Assembly: GCF_030818575.1 (NCBI RefSeq)
Contig: NZ_JAUTAL010000001.1
Span: 372,001 to 436,000, forward strand
Direction of reading: 5' to 3'
Length of the DNA: 64,000 nucleotides
Source: Chryseobacterium camelliae
GTDB taxonomy: Bacteria; Bacteroidota; Bacteroidia; Flavobacteriales; Weeksellaceae
This document shows positions 1 to 8,638 of the stretch, in pieces; position 1 is the first letter of the stretch; every line of letters starts with the position of its first letter. The notes beneath the pieces are model-generated. The model had not been told where the DNA came from, searched no databases, and worked only from the letters and a program-made list of their open reading frames with translations. A program made the position numbers and the translations under genes.

Positions 1-3000
1 ACCAACGTTGCCTGTAACGGTGCTTCCAACGGCGCGATCAACTTAACGCCAGCCGGTGGAACAGCACCTTATACCTTTAACTGGGGTGGTGGAATTACCA
101 CAGAAGACCGAACAGGCCTTGCTGCGGGAACCTACACTGTGATCATTACTGATGCCAACGGATGTACTGCAACGGTAAATGCAACAGTAACCCAACCTGC
201 AAGCGCAGTATCCGGAACTACAGTGGTAACCAATGTTGCGTGTAACGGCGCTTCCAATGGATCGATCAACTTAACGCCAGCCGGTGGAACAGCACCTTAT
301 ACGTTCAACTGGGGTAGTGGAATCACCACAGAAGACCGTACTGGTTTAGCAGCAGGAACCTACACTGTAATCATTACTGATGCGAATGGATGTACTGCTA
401 CAGTGAACGCAACTGTTACACAGCCAACAGCATTAAGCGGAACCGTTACTCAAACCAATGTACTTTGTAACGGAGGATCAACCGGAAGCGCTACTGTGAC
501 TGTAACAGGAGGAACGGCACCATACACTTATTCATGGTCTCCATCCGGTGGTACAGCGGCTACAGCTACCGGCCTTGCAGCCGGAACTTACACAGTGACG
601 GTAACCGATGCTAATGGATGTACCCTGACAAGGACAGTAACGATTACTCAATCGAGCGCGGTATCCGGAACGACAGTGGTAACCAATGTTGCCTGTAACG
701 GCGCTTCCAATGGAGCGATTAACTTAACGCCAGCCGGTGGAACAGCACCTTATACCTTCAACTGGGGTGGTGGAATTACCACAGAAGACCGAACAGGTCT
801 TGCTGCCGGAACGTATACAGTAATTATAACCGATGCGAATGGATGTACTGCTACAGTAAATGCTACTGTAACCCAACCTGCAAGTGCAGTATCAGGAACT
901 ACAGTGGTAACCAACGTTGCGTGTAACGGCGCTTCCAATGGATCGATCAACTTAACGCCAGCCGGTGGAACAGCACCTTATACGTTCAACTGGGGTGGTG
1001 GAATCACCACAGAAGACCGTACTGGTTTAGCAGCCGGAACGTATACAGTAATTATAACTGATGCTAACGGATGTACTGCCACAGTAAATGCAACAGTAAC
1101 GCAGCCTGCAAGTGCAGTATCAGGAACTACGGTTGTAACCAACGTTGCCTGTAACGGCGCTTCCAACGGAGCGATTAACTTAACGCCAGCCGGTGGAACA
1201 GCACCTTATACGTTCAACTGGGGTGGTGGAATTACGACAGAAGACCGTACTGGTTTAGCAGCAGGAACATATGCTGTTGTTATCACTGATGCTAACGGAT
1301 GTACTGCTACAGTAAATGCTACTGTAACCCAACCTGCAAGCGCGGTATCCGGAACGACAGTGGTAACCAACGTTGCGTGTAATGGCGCTTCCAACGGAGC
1401 GATTAACTTAACGCCAGCCGGTGGAACAGCACCATATACCTTCAACTGGGGTGGTGGAATCACCACAGAAGACCGAACAGGTCTTGCTGCTGGAACGTAT
1501 ACGGTAATTATCACTGATGCCAACGGATGTACTGCCACAGTAAATGCTACTGTAACGCAGCCTGCAAGTGCAGTATCAGGAACAACGGTTGTAACCAACG
1601 TTGCGTGTAACGGCGCTTCCAATGGATCGATCAACTTAACGCCAGCCGGTGGAACAGCACCATATACCTTCAACTGGGGTGGTGGAATCACCACAGAAGA
1701 CCGAACAGGTCTTGCTGCCGGAACGTATACGGTAATTATCACTGATGCCAACGGATGTACTGCCACAGTAAATGCAACTGTAACGCAGCCTGCAAGCGCG
1801 TTATCCGGAACTACGGTTGTAACCAATGTTGCCTGTAACGGCGCTTCCAACGGAGCGATTAACTTAACGCCAGCCGGTGGAACAGCACCATATACCTTCA
1901 ACTGGGGTGGTGGAATCACCACAGAAGACCGAACAGGTCTTGCTGCCGGAACGTATACGGTAATTATCACTGATGCCAACGGATGTACTGCCACAGTAAA
2001 TGCAACTGTAACCCAACCTGCAAGCGCGTTATCCGGAACTACGGTTGTAACCAATGTTGCCTGTAACGGCGCTTCCAATGGATCGATCAACTTAACGCCA
2101 GCCGGTGGAACAGCACCATATACATTCAACTGGGGTGGTGGAATCACCACAGAAGACCGAACAGGTCTTGCTGCCGGAACCTATACAGTAATTATAACTG
2201 ATGCGAATGGATGTACTGCTACAGTGAACACAACTGTTACACAGCCAACAGCATTAAGCGGAACCGTTACCCAAACCAATGTACTTTGTAACGGAGGATC
2301 CACCGGAAGCGCTACTGTGAGTGTAACAGGAGGAACGGCACCGTACACTTATTCATGGTCTCCATCCGGTGGTACAGCGGCTACAGCTACCGGCCTTGCA
2401 GCCGGAACTTACACAGTGACGGTAACCGATGCTAATGGATGTACCCTGACAAGGACAGTTACCATTACTCAATCGAGCGCAGTATCCGGAACAACGGTTG
2501 TAACCAACGTTGCGTGTAACGGCGCTTCCAATGGATCGATTAACTTAACGCCAGCCGGTGGAACAGCACCATATACATTCAACTGGGGTGGTGGAATTAC
2601 CACAGAAGACCGAACAGGTCTTGCTGCGGGAACCTACACTGTGATCATTACTGATGCCAACGGATGTACTGCAACGGTAAATGCAACAGTAACCCAACCT
2701 GCAAGCGCAGTATCAGGGACTACGGTTGTGACGAACGTTGCGTGTAACGGCGCTTCCAATGGAGCGATTAACTTAACGCCAGCTGGTGGAACAGCACCTT
2801 ATACGTTCAACTGGGGTGGTGGAATCACCACAGAAGACCGTACTGGTTTAGCAGCAGGAACATATACTGTTGTTATCACTGATGCTAACGGATGTACTGC
2901 TACAGTGAACGCAACTGTTACACAGCCAACAGCATTAAGCGCAACCGTTACCCAAACCAATGTACTTTGTAACGGAGGATCAACCGGAAGCGCTACTGTG

Positions 3001-4080
3001 ACTGTAACAGGAGGAACGGCACCGTATACTTATTCATGGTCTCCATCCGGTGGTACAGCGGCTACAGCTACCGGCCTTGCAGCCGGAACTTACACAGTGA
3101 CGGTAACCGATGCTAACGGATGTACCCTTACAAGGACTGTAACGATTACTCAATCGAGCGCAGTATCAGGAACTACGGTTGTAACCAACGTTGCGTGTAA
3201 CGGCGCTTCCAATGGATCGATCAACTTAACGCCAGCCGGTGGAACAGCACCATATACATTCAACTGGGGTGGTGGAATCACCACAGAAGACCGAACAGGT
3301 CTTGCTGCCGGAACGTATACAGTAATTATAACTGATGCGAATGGATGTACTGCAACGGTAAATGCAACTGTAACCCAACCTGCAAGTGCAGTATCAGGAA
3401 CTACGGTTGTAACCAACGTTGCGTGTAACGGCGCTTCCAACGGAGCGATTAACTTAACGCCAGCCGGTGGAACAGCACCTTATACCTTCAACTGGGGTGG
3501 TGGAATCACCACAGAAGACCGAACAGGTCTTGCTGCCGGAACGTATACAGTAATTATAACTGATGCGAATGGATGTACTGCTACAGTAAATGCTACTGTA
3601 ACGCAGCCTGCAAGCGCATTATCCGGAACTACGGTTGTAACCAATGTTGCCTGTAACGGCGCTTCCAACGGAGCGATTAACTTAACGCCAGCCGGTGGAA
3701 CAGCACCATATACATTCAACTGGGGTGGTGGAATTACCACAGAAGACCGAACAGGTCTTGCTGCGGGAACGTATACAGTAATTATAACTGATGCCAACGG
3801 ATGCACTGCAACGGTAAATGCTACTGTTACACAGCCGACAGCATTAAGCGCAACTGTTACGCAAACCAATATAGCTTGTAACGGAGGATCTACCGGAAGT
3901 GCAACGATAGCTGTAACAGGAGGAACAGCACCGTACACCTATTCATGGTCTCCATCCGGAGGAACAGCTGCCACAGCATCAGGTTTGGTTGCCGGAACTT
4001 ATACTGTGACTGTGACTGATGCTAACGCATGTACACTGACAAAAACAGTTACAATTACCCAATCAGGTCCGGTAGCTGCA
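1..4080 (+). repeat. Tandem array of 18 coding repeats, 225 or 228 bp each
   Basis: Equivalent positions recur every 228 bp, or every 225 bp after the four units ending in TQPTALSG or TQPTALSA. The first unit visible starts at base 1 and the last near 3865. Copies differ mostly at synonymous sites, which points to recent expansion or gene conversion. The array continues upstream of the window, so the total copy number is unknown. Confidence 0.95.
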
Positions 4081-4563
4081 CCGACAGGAGCGGCAACCCA
4101 GACTTTCACGCCGGGAAGTACTTTAAGCGCTTTAGTGGTTATAGGGCAGAATATCAAGTGGTATGCTTCAGCATCTGCTGCAGCTAACCATACCGGTAGT
4201 TTGCCGATCACGACAGTATTGGTGAACAACACGACATATTACGCTACTCAGACGGTAGGAAGTTGTGAATCATCAGTTTCTCTGGCAGTATTGGCAATTA
4301 ACAGTACTTTGGGAGTAGACAATGCACCGTCTAAATCTAAGATTCAGATCTATCCTAATCCGGTAAGGGACATCCTTAACATCAGCGGTCAGGAAACCCT
4401 CAGTAAGGTAATTATTACTGCTGCTGACGGCAGGAAAGTAACCGAAACAAAACTTTCAGCTAATGAAAGAAGCGTTGATGTGCGTGCATTGCCGCAGGGA
4501 ATGTATCTGATTCAGATATTTACAAATAACGGAATTCATACCTTTAAATTTATTAAGAAGTAG
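1..4563 (+). CDS. SprB-repeat surface adhesin with T9SS type A sorting domain (5' end outside window)
   Basis: The reading frame is open from base 1, so the N-terminus lies upstream. It encodes 18 tandem 75-76 residue modules, each ending in a TDANGCTATVNATVTQP-like motif typical of SprB repeats in gliding and surface adhesins of Bacteroidota. Two module types alternate: a common NVACNGASNG type and a rarer NVLCNGGSTG type (units 3, 11, 14 and, as a variant, 18). After the repeats come about 60 residues of linker and then a C-terminal domain with IQIYPNPVRDILNIS and a closing FKFIKK, the pattern of T9SS type A sorting domains, which direct outer-membrane secretion and anchoring. The exact role (gliding, adhesion, biofilm) is inference. 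A strong terminator follows. Long minus-strand frames inside are by-products of the repeats. Confidence 0.93.
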   Translation, partial: TNVACNGASNGAINLTPAGGTAPYTFNWGGGITTEDRTGLAAGTYTVIITDANGCTATVNATVTQPASAVSGTTVVTNVACNGASNGSINLTPAGGTAPYTFNWGSGITTEDRTGLAAGTYTVIITDANGCTATVNATVTQPTALSGTVTQTNVLCNGGSTGSATVTVTGGTAPYTYSWSPSGGTAATATGLAAGTYTVTVTDANGCTLTRTVTITQSSAVSGTTVVTNVACNGASNGAINLTPAGGTAPYTFNWGGGITTEDRTGLAAGTYTVIITDANGCTATVNATVTQPASAVSGTTVVTNVACNGASNGSINLTPAGGTAPYTFNWGGGITTEDRTGLAAGTYTVIITDANGCTATVNATVTQPASAVSGTTVVTNVACNGASNGAINLTPAGGTAPYTFNWGGGITTEDRTGLAAGTYAVVITDANGCTATVNATVTQPASAVSGTTVVTNVACNGASNGAINLTPAGGTAPYTFNWGGGITTEDRTGLAAGTYTVIITDANGCTATVNATVTQPASAVSGTTVVTNVACNGASNGSINLTPAGGTAPYTFNWGGGITTEDRTGLAAGTYTVIITDANGCTATVNATVTQPASALSGTTVVTNVACNGASNGAINLTPAGGTAPYTFNWGGGITTEDRTGLAAGTYTVIITDANGCTATVNATVTQPASALSGTTVVTNVACNGASNGSINLTPAGGTAPYTFNWGGGITTEDRTGLAAGTYTVIITDANGCTATVNTTVTQPTALSGTVTQTNVLCNGGSTGSATVSVTGGTAPYTYSWSPSGGTAATATGLAAGTYTVTVTDANGCTLTRTVTITQSSAVSGTTVVTNVACNGASNGSINLTPAGGTAPYTFNWGGGITTEDRTGLAAGTYTVIITDANGCTATVNATVTQPASAVSGTTVVTNVACNGASNGAINLTPAGGTAPYTFNWGGGITTEDRTGLAAGTYTVVITDANGCTATVNATVTQPTALSATVTQTNVLCNGGSTGSATVTVTGGTAPYTYSWSPSGGTAATATGLAAGTYTVTVTDANGCTLTRTVTITQSSAVSGTTVVTNVACNGASNGSINLTPAGGTAPYTFNWGGGITTEDRTGLAAGTYTVIITDANGCTATVNATVTQPASAVSGTTVVTNVACNGASNGAINLTPAGGTAPYTFNWGGGITTEDRTGLAAGTYTVIITDANGCTATVNATVTQPASALSGTTVVTNVACNGASNGAINLTPAGGTAPYTFNWGGGITTEDRTGLAAGTYTVIITDANGCTATVNATVTQPTALSATVTQTNIACNGGSTGSATIAVTGGTAPYTYSWSPSGGTAATASGLVAGTYTVTVTDANACTLTKTVTITQSGPVAAPTGAATQTFTPGSTLSALVVIGQNIKWYASASAAANHTGSLPITTVLVNNTTYYATQTVGSCESSVSLAVLAINSTLGVDNAPSKSKIQIYPNPVRDILNISGQETLSKVIITAADGRKVTETKLSANERSVDVRALPQGMYLIQIFTNNGIHTFKFIKK

Positions 4564-4608
4564 AATTTGGTTTTCATACCTGTTAAATGCTATTAATAGG
4601 TTTGCCCG

Positions 4609-4634
4609 GAGGGCTGTCTTTTCAGACAGCCCTC
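4609..4634 (+). terminator. Rho-independent terminator of the adhesin gene
   Basis: A perfect 11-bp stem (4609-4619 with 4624-4634) closes a TTTC loop and runs into a T-rich tract ending near 4647. It begins about 45 bases after the adhesin stop codon. Confidence 0.9.
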
Positions 4635-4708
4635 TTTTTATTTTTTTGCTGGATACTTCTGTATTGATAAAATAGCTACATTCGTATTGAGTTTTAAAAC
4701 CTTTTCAT

Positions 4709-5221
4709 ATGAAATATTCTAAATTTATAATAATCCTCGGATTATTGCTTTTTCAGTTGGGAGCAGCCCAGGAGAAGGCCGATGTTATAGTAGATAAAGC
4801 CATGAAAGAAGCACAGGCAAATAAGAAGAATGTCCTGTTGATATTTCATGCGTCATGGTGCCAATGGTGCAGGTTGATGGAAAAGAACATGGAGCGTCCT
4901 GAGATGAGGCCCGTTTTTGAAAAAAGGTTTGTTACTGCCTATGTAGATGTTCAGGAAGTAGGTGAGAAAAAACGGCTGGAAAATCCGGGAGGGCAGGAGC
5001 TCATGAACCGATATAAAGGGGAAAAGGCCGGATTGCCATTCTGGCTGATCATCAGTCCCAAAGGCGAGGTGATGACAGATTCTTTTAATGCAAAAGGGGG
5101 AAATCTGGGTTCGCCGGCTACCCAAGAAGAGGTAAGTGTTTTTATCGCTAAACTGGATCAGGTATCGCCTTTGAGCGCAGAAGAGAAAAAGAAGATTGAA
5201 AATGTATTTGTGAAAAAATAA
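4709..5221 (+). CDS. Secreted thioredoxin-family protein
   Basis: 170 aa. Residues 1-20 form a signal peptide ending LGAAQ, so the protein should act in the periplasm. The thioredoxin-like part carries HASWCQWCRLME with a CxxC pair at C51 and C54, followed by a long insert and LPFWLIISPKGEV, as in the thioredoxin_7/DUF255-like group. The presence of both cysteines suggests disulfide exchange, with substrate unknown. The gene stands alone: the adhesin terminator lies upstream and a strong hairpin follows. A near-consensus -7 box (TACATTCG, around 4677) lies just upstream. Function beyond the fold is inference. Confidence 0.85.
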   Translation: MKYSKFIIILGLLLFQLGAAQEKADVIVDKAMKEAQANKKNVLLIFHASWCQWCRLMEKNMERPEMRPVFEKRFVTAYVDVQEVGEKKRLENPGGQELMNRYKGEKAGLPFWLIISPKGEVMTDSFNAKGGNLGSPATQEEVSVFIAKLDQVSPLSAEEKKKIENVFVKK

Positions 5222-5240
5222 GTGAGTAAGCTACAGAACA

Positions 5241-5284
5241 TAAACAAACACCGTTTTCATGAATGTGAAAACGGTGTTTGTTTA
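5241..5284. terminator. Bidirectional terminator between convergent genes
   Basis: A perfect 19-bp inverted repeat (5241-5259 with 5266-5284) with a six-base loop lies between the convergent thioredoxin gene and the minus-strand 129-aa gene. A and T runs at the outer ends let it serve both strands. Confidence 0.88.
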
Positions 5285-5297
5285 TAGTGATGTTTAA

Positions 5298-5687
5298 TTA
5301 TTTCTTCTTGAACATGATCTCATCCAGTTTGGTATGATTCATATAAATCTGCTGGAATTCTATGGGCATATATTCATAAATCTCTTTCCAGTGGCTGGTC
5401 TTGGCAATCTTTCTGAAGCTTTCAAAAGACCTGATGAAAAGATTTTCAATCATGATCCTTACTTCTACATTGGCATTTCTGTACAACCAGTCTATAAGTT
5501 TGATGTGATGCTTAATAATGTTAATTTTCGCTTCGCGCACAAGGTTCTTCAGATAATTTACGGTAGCCTGTATTGTTCCGGCAAAGTTATTTTTAAGCTG
5601 TGCAATTTCTTGTCTGATGGTTGGAAAGAAAGATTTTAAATACTCAACAGCTATTGTTTGATTAATGGCTGGAATTTGTGCATTCAT
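5298..5687 (-). CDS. Small alpha-helical protein, paralogue of the 116-aa protein upstream
   Basis: 129 aa, no signal peptide or membrane segment. The sequence reads as all-helical, with FFPTIRQEIAQLKNNF near the start and IENLFIRSFESF near residue 90. The neighbouring 116-aa protein has the same plan (IFPDLQNRLKE, then IENTFIYSLDNC), so the two look like diverged paralogues. They resemble small Bacteroidota proteins of the DUF7674 kind, but that name is from memory and uncertain. It is the last gene of a compact minus-strand cluster of small genes and ends at the shared terminator. Function unknown. Confidence 0.75.
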   Translation of the reverse strand: MNAQIPAINQTIAVEYLKSFFPTIRQEIAQLKNNFAGTIQATVNYLKNLVREAKINIIKHHIKLIDWLYRNANVEVRIMIENLFIRSFESFRKIAKTSHWKEIYEYMPIEFQQIYMNHTKLDEIMFKKK

Positions 5688-5737
5688 TGTAACTTATTTT
5701 TCAAGAGTACGTTTATTGTATCTAAAACCGTACCAAT

Positions 5738-5869
5738 CTAAAGACAGGCCGCCGCTACGAAAACACCCACTATTATAGCAATGTGGACCGTTAATATGCT
5801 GATATATTGATTTTTAGATTTTTCTTCCAAGACGTTCCAGTCTGATATTCTTCTGATTTTAGATTTCAT
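5738..5869 (-). CDS. 43-aa single-span membrane protein (candidate small gene)
   Basis: An ATG-TAG frame of 43 codons sits between the two helical paralogues on the same strand. The first 21 residues are polar and basic (MKSKIRRISDW at the start). Residues 24-42 form one hydrophobic helix rich in I, V and A. This charged-head, single-helix layout is typical of small inner-membrane proteins and not expected from random sequence. No clear ribosome binding site is visible, which is usual in Bacteroidota. No homologue is recognised. Confidence 0.5.
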   Translation of the reverse strand: MKSKIRRISDWNVLEEKSKNQYISILTVHIAIIVGVFVAAACL

Positions 5870-5915
5870 AGGATATAAATTTGTAATATAAGTGCTTAAA
5901 AATGTAATAAACTGT

Positions 5916-6266
5916 TTATATGCCGTGCTGATAGATTTGGGCCGTATAACTTTTCTGCAAATCTTCAGACATGCAGCTGAAGATCAGTTGGCGGGACTCT
6001 TCTGTGCAAAAAGCAGTACAGTTATCCAAAGAATAAATAAAAGTATTCTCAATGGCATTCTTAAGCACTGCGTCTCCCTGGCTGTAGATGGTGCTCATTT
6101 TATCCAGGCTTTCCCTGATTAAACTCTGGTCGTCCTGCCGGATCATTTTTTTGATCTGGTCTGTAAAGACACGGATAGCGGTATAAGGATTATGATTTTC
6201 TTTAAGACGATTCTGTAAGTCAGGAAAGATGGTTTCAATTTCCCGGACAGCCTGTGAATAATTCAT
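5916..6266 (-). CDS. Small alpha-helical protein, paralogue of the 129-aa protein downstream
   Basis: 116 aa, predicted soluble and helical. It contains IFPDLQNRLKE near residue 13 and IENTFIYSLDN near residue 70, matching the plan of the downstream 129-aa protein. Two cysteines follow (CTAFC). Its start codon overlaps the stop of a 32-codon frame by ATGA, which may couple translation. It forms a minus-strand cluster with the 43-aa membrane protein and the 129-aa paralogue. Possibly DUF7674-like; function unknown. Confidence 0.72.
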   Translation of the reverse strand: MNYSQAVREIETIFPDLQNRLKENHNPYTAIRVFTDQIKKMIRQDDQSLIRESLDKMSTIYSQGDAVLKNAIENTFIYSLDNCTAFCTEESRQLIFSCMSEDLQKSYTAQIYQHGI

Positions 6267-6361
6267 ATCGGTTGGTTTTTAAGTGATAGCTGAATATTGG
6301 TGGGAAAAGCATTGCCGGATGTGTTGCTGCTCAGAATCATGTCTGCCGTGAGCTCTTTCAT
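6263..6361 (-). CDS. Possible 32-aa leader ORF coupled to the 116-aa gene
   Basis: An ATG frame of 32 codons (starting MKELTADMILSS) ends in a TGA that overlaps the ATG of the next gene as ATGA. The overlap is the main support. The peptide has no recognisable motif, so it could be a chance frame in the 5' leader. Confidence 0.22.
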   Translation of the reverse strand: MKELTADMILSSNTSGNAFPTNIQLSLKNQPI

Positions 6362-6551
6362 TGGGCTATTAGCTTAAGTCCTGTTAGACATGGTACAAAC
6401 AGTATTCCTTTAGTGAATTTTTAATCTAAATTGTTGTTTATCAATATGATATTTAATTCAGGTAAAATCAGAGTTCAAAAAATAGAGCATCATAATGAGA
6501 CAGGATGTATCAAAATGGAATGATGCCGGAGCAAGTATATCATATAATTAA

Positions 6552-6559
6552 TATCTTTG
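6552..6559 (+). promoter_or_regulatory. Bacteroidota -7 promoter box for the nucleoid-associated protein gene
   Basis: TATCTTTG matches the TAnnTTTG consensus and lies 20 bases before the ATG at 6579. No convincing -33 TTTG was found at the standard spacing. Confidence 0.55.
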
Positions 6560-6578
6560 CAGTCCATAAAAATCAGAC

Positions 6579-7592
6579 ATGTTTTCAAAAATCATAGTTC
6601 ACAGAGTAGGAAATAAAATTAACGGCGAATCGCTTATGCTTTCCCAGGAGGAACTGCAGTTAGATGAGGGTATGGCAGAGCTGCTGGAGGATTACTTTTT
6701 AGGTTCGTTCAAATCTGAGGAAACATACCAGTTTTACAGCGATTCATACCTTGTTAACAATCCCATTTACAGTGCTGTATCAGAAATTTTTGATGATAAG
6801 GCCAAATTTCTCTGGGAATCTGAAAATATAGCCAAGCATCTTTTTGAAGCTGCGGAAAACCCGCGTGTACAGGGAGGCGAATTATTTATTGTGTATTTTG
6901 AAGGTGACGGAGCAGGTGATGAGAAAGTAGACAAAATCGGGATCTTTAAGACTGAAAAAAGAGAATCTTTCCTGAAAATTTTCCCGGAAAATGAGACTTT
7001 CGGCATGGAGAAGGACCAGGGAATCAGTCTTTCCAAAATAGATAAGGCTGCATTGATCTACAACAACGGAAAAGAAACCGGATATGTGCTTTCTGTGGTG
7101 GATAATAACAAGAATGGTGATATGTACTACTGGTTTGAGGATTTCCTGAAGGTAAAGCAGCGTGATGACGAATATTTCCACACCCAGGAAGCTTTGATGG
7201 TCTACAAGGATTATATCACCAAACAGCTGCCGCAGGAGTTTGAAGTTTCCAGGGCAGACCAGGCAGATTTTCTCAATAAGTCAATTAATTTCTTCAAGGA
7301 AAAAGAAGAGTTCAATCTGGATGATTTCAACAAAGAAGTCTTAGGCGACGAGCATGTTATTGAAAGCTTTGTAAATTTCAAAACCGACTATGAACAGGAT
7401 ATGCAGATTAATATTGCTGAGGAATTTCCCATTAACGAAACAGCGGTGAAAAAGACCCAGCGCCATTTCAAAAGCATTATTAAGCTGGACAAGAATTTCC
7501 ATATATACATTCACGGAGACCGCCAGATGATCGACCAGGGACAGAATGAAAAAGGAAAATACTATATGCTGTACTTTGATAAGGAAGCCTAA
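6579..7592 (+). CDS. Nucleoid-associated protein, 37-kDa NdpA/YejK-like family
   Basis: 337 aa, soluble and acidic. The opening FSKIIVHRVGNKINGE and the later GGELFIVYFEG are characteristic of the family of 37-kDa nucleoid-associated proteins (NA37, E. coli YejK). Length matches the family (about 335 aa). These proteins associate with the bacterial nucleoid, and their precise role is poorly defined. It has its own promoter box and a terminator downstream, so it is likely monocistronic. Confidence 0.88.
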   Translation: MFSKIIVHRVGNKINGESLMLSQEELQLDEGMAELLEDYFLGSFKSEETYQFYSDSYLVNNPIYSAVSEIFDDKAKFLWESENIAKHLFEAAENPRVQGGELFIVYFEGDGAGDEKVDKIGIFKTEKRESFLKIFPENETFGMEKDQGISLSKIDKAALIYNNGKETGYVLSVVDNNKNGDMYYWFEDFLKVKQRDDEYFHTQEALMVYKDYITKQLPQEFEVSRADQADFLNKSINFFKEKEEFNLDDFNKEVLGDEHVIESFVNFKTDYEQDMQINIAEEFPINETAVKKTQRHFKSIIKLDKNFHIYIHGDRQMIDQGQNEKGKYYMLYFDKEA

Positions 7593-7622
7593 TCTGAAAA
7601 TGCAGGCCGTTTTATAGCATAC

Positions 7623-7652
7623 AAAATCCCTGAAGAAAACTCCAGGGATTTT
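7623..7652 (+). terminator. Terminator after the nucleoid-associated protein gene
   Basis: A 10-bp perfect stem (7623-7632 with 7643-7652) with a ten-base loop ends in a run of T, about 30 bases after the stop codon. Confidence 0.85.
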
Positions 7653-8014
7653 TTAATACTCACTCACTTATGCCAGATTCTTACCAGGATGATGACAAAT
7701 AATTAATTAATTTTTAAAATACAGATTGTTTAAGTTTTATTGCTTTAAGCATATAGTAGTTTAAGCAGTATGATAAAAAAATCTGGCTTCAATGATTTAC
7801 ATGATTTACAAATTGTGTTCTACGGGTATGTCTGTGAGCCTGACATTACTTTCGGACTCAAAATTACGGATTGTTTCTGCTTTAAAATAAAATGGTCCGT
7901 AGAATGATAAAACAAAAAAAGTAGAAATAGATATCATATTATGTAGAAAATTTTCTACATAATATGGTATTGGACGAAATGCATTCATGACCAATCAGGG
8001 TCTGATCAACGCCG
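7653..8014. other. Gene-free stretch between convergent genes with clustered GTAGAA/TTCTAC sites
   Basis: No convincing gene. The hexamer GTAGAA or its complement occurs at 7818-7823, 7899-7904, 7921-7926 and in both arms of the palindrome at 7935-7966. A 62-codon minus-strand frame runs through the palindrome but shows no protein-like features. Confidence 0.5.
7935..7966. repeat. Perfect 32-bp palindrome
   Basis: Bases 7935-7950 are the exact reverse complement of 7951-7966, with no loop. The core is GTAGAAAATTTTCTAC. It could be a dimeric protein binding site or could extrude as a cruciform. It lacks the T-run of a normal terminator, though it lies 49 bases after the stop of the response regulator gene. 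Confidence 0.9.
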
Positions 8015-8638
8015 TTAACAGTACTTTTGGTAGAGTGCGATCAGATCAGCAATATTGGCTGTTTTCAGTTTAACATAGATTCTTTTCTTATAGGTGCTGA
8101 TGGTGGGCATCTGTATGTTCATCAAATTGGAAATCTCAAGATTGCCGTGCCCTTTAGCCATTAGCCTGAAGATTTCATATTCTCTTTTCGACAGGGCATC
8201 AAGAGGATTGAGGGGAATGTTTCGGATGGAGGAAATGAGGAGTTGATTGACGATATTGGTGGAATAATAATATCCCTCAGAAAATATTTTGTTTACCGCA
8301 TCTACCAGTTCATCAATTTTGCTGAGTTTATTGACATAGCCATGGGCACCTTCACGGATATACTGTATCGCCACCGAATCTTCATAAGCCGAAAACACCA
8401 GGATCTTAATGTCAGGATCCGCTTCCATGATTTCGGAGATCATCTTTTTGTTCTTGCTTTCCGGCATATTGATGTCCAGGATGATCATATCATATTTTTC
8501 ACCGCATATCTTCTCATATGCTTCCGGATAATCCTCTGCCTGATCAATAATGACATCTGGAATTCTGGATTCCAGTACGATTGTAGTCCCTTCAAGGACT
8601 ATGTGATGGTCATCTGCAATAAGGATCTTTTTACTCAT
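8015..8638 (-). CDS. LuxR/NarL-type response regulator
   Basis: 207 aa. The receiver domain (about 1-125) has the acidic pair D9/D10, phosphoacceptor D55 in MIILDINMP, a serine in the VFSAYED region and lysine in YVNKLS. The C-terminal part (about 145-205) is a LuxR-type helix-turn-helix beginning LSKREYEIFRLMAKG. It overlaps the end of the upstream sensor kinase gene by 8 bp, so the two form a two-component pair in one operon. Target genes cannot be read from the sequence. Confidence 0.92.
   Translation of the reverse strand: MSKKILIADDHHIVLEGTTIVLESRIPDVIIDQAEDYPEAYEKICGEKYDMIILDINMPESKNKKMISEIMEADPDIKILVFSAYEDSVAIQYIREGAHGYVNKLSKIDELVDAVNKIFSEGYYYSTNIVNQLLISSIRNIPLNPLDALSKREYEIFRLMAKGHGNLEISNLMNIQMPTISTYKKRIYVKLKTANIADLIALYQKYC

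Noticed and set aside
1206..2150. Long minus-strand open frame (314 codons) in the adhesin repeats
   Set aside because: It repeats with the 228-bp period and arises because the repeat unit lacks stops in that frame. The plus strand has clear SprB domains and the T9SS tail.
1..4080. CRISPR-like regular repeat spacing
   Set aside because: Units are 225-228 bp, contiguous and coding, without unique spacers or cas genes.
7806..7994. 62-codon minus-strand frame after the response regulator
   Set aside because: It runs through the 32-bp palindrome and has no signal, motif or promoter.
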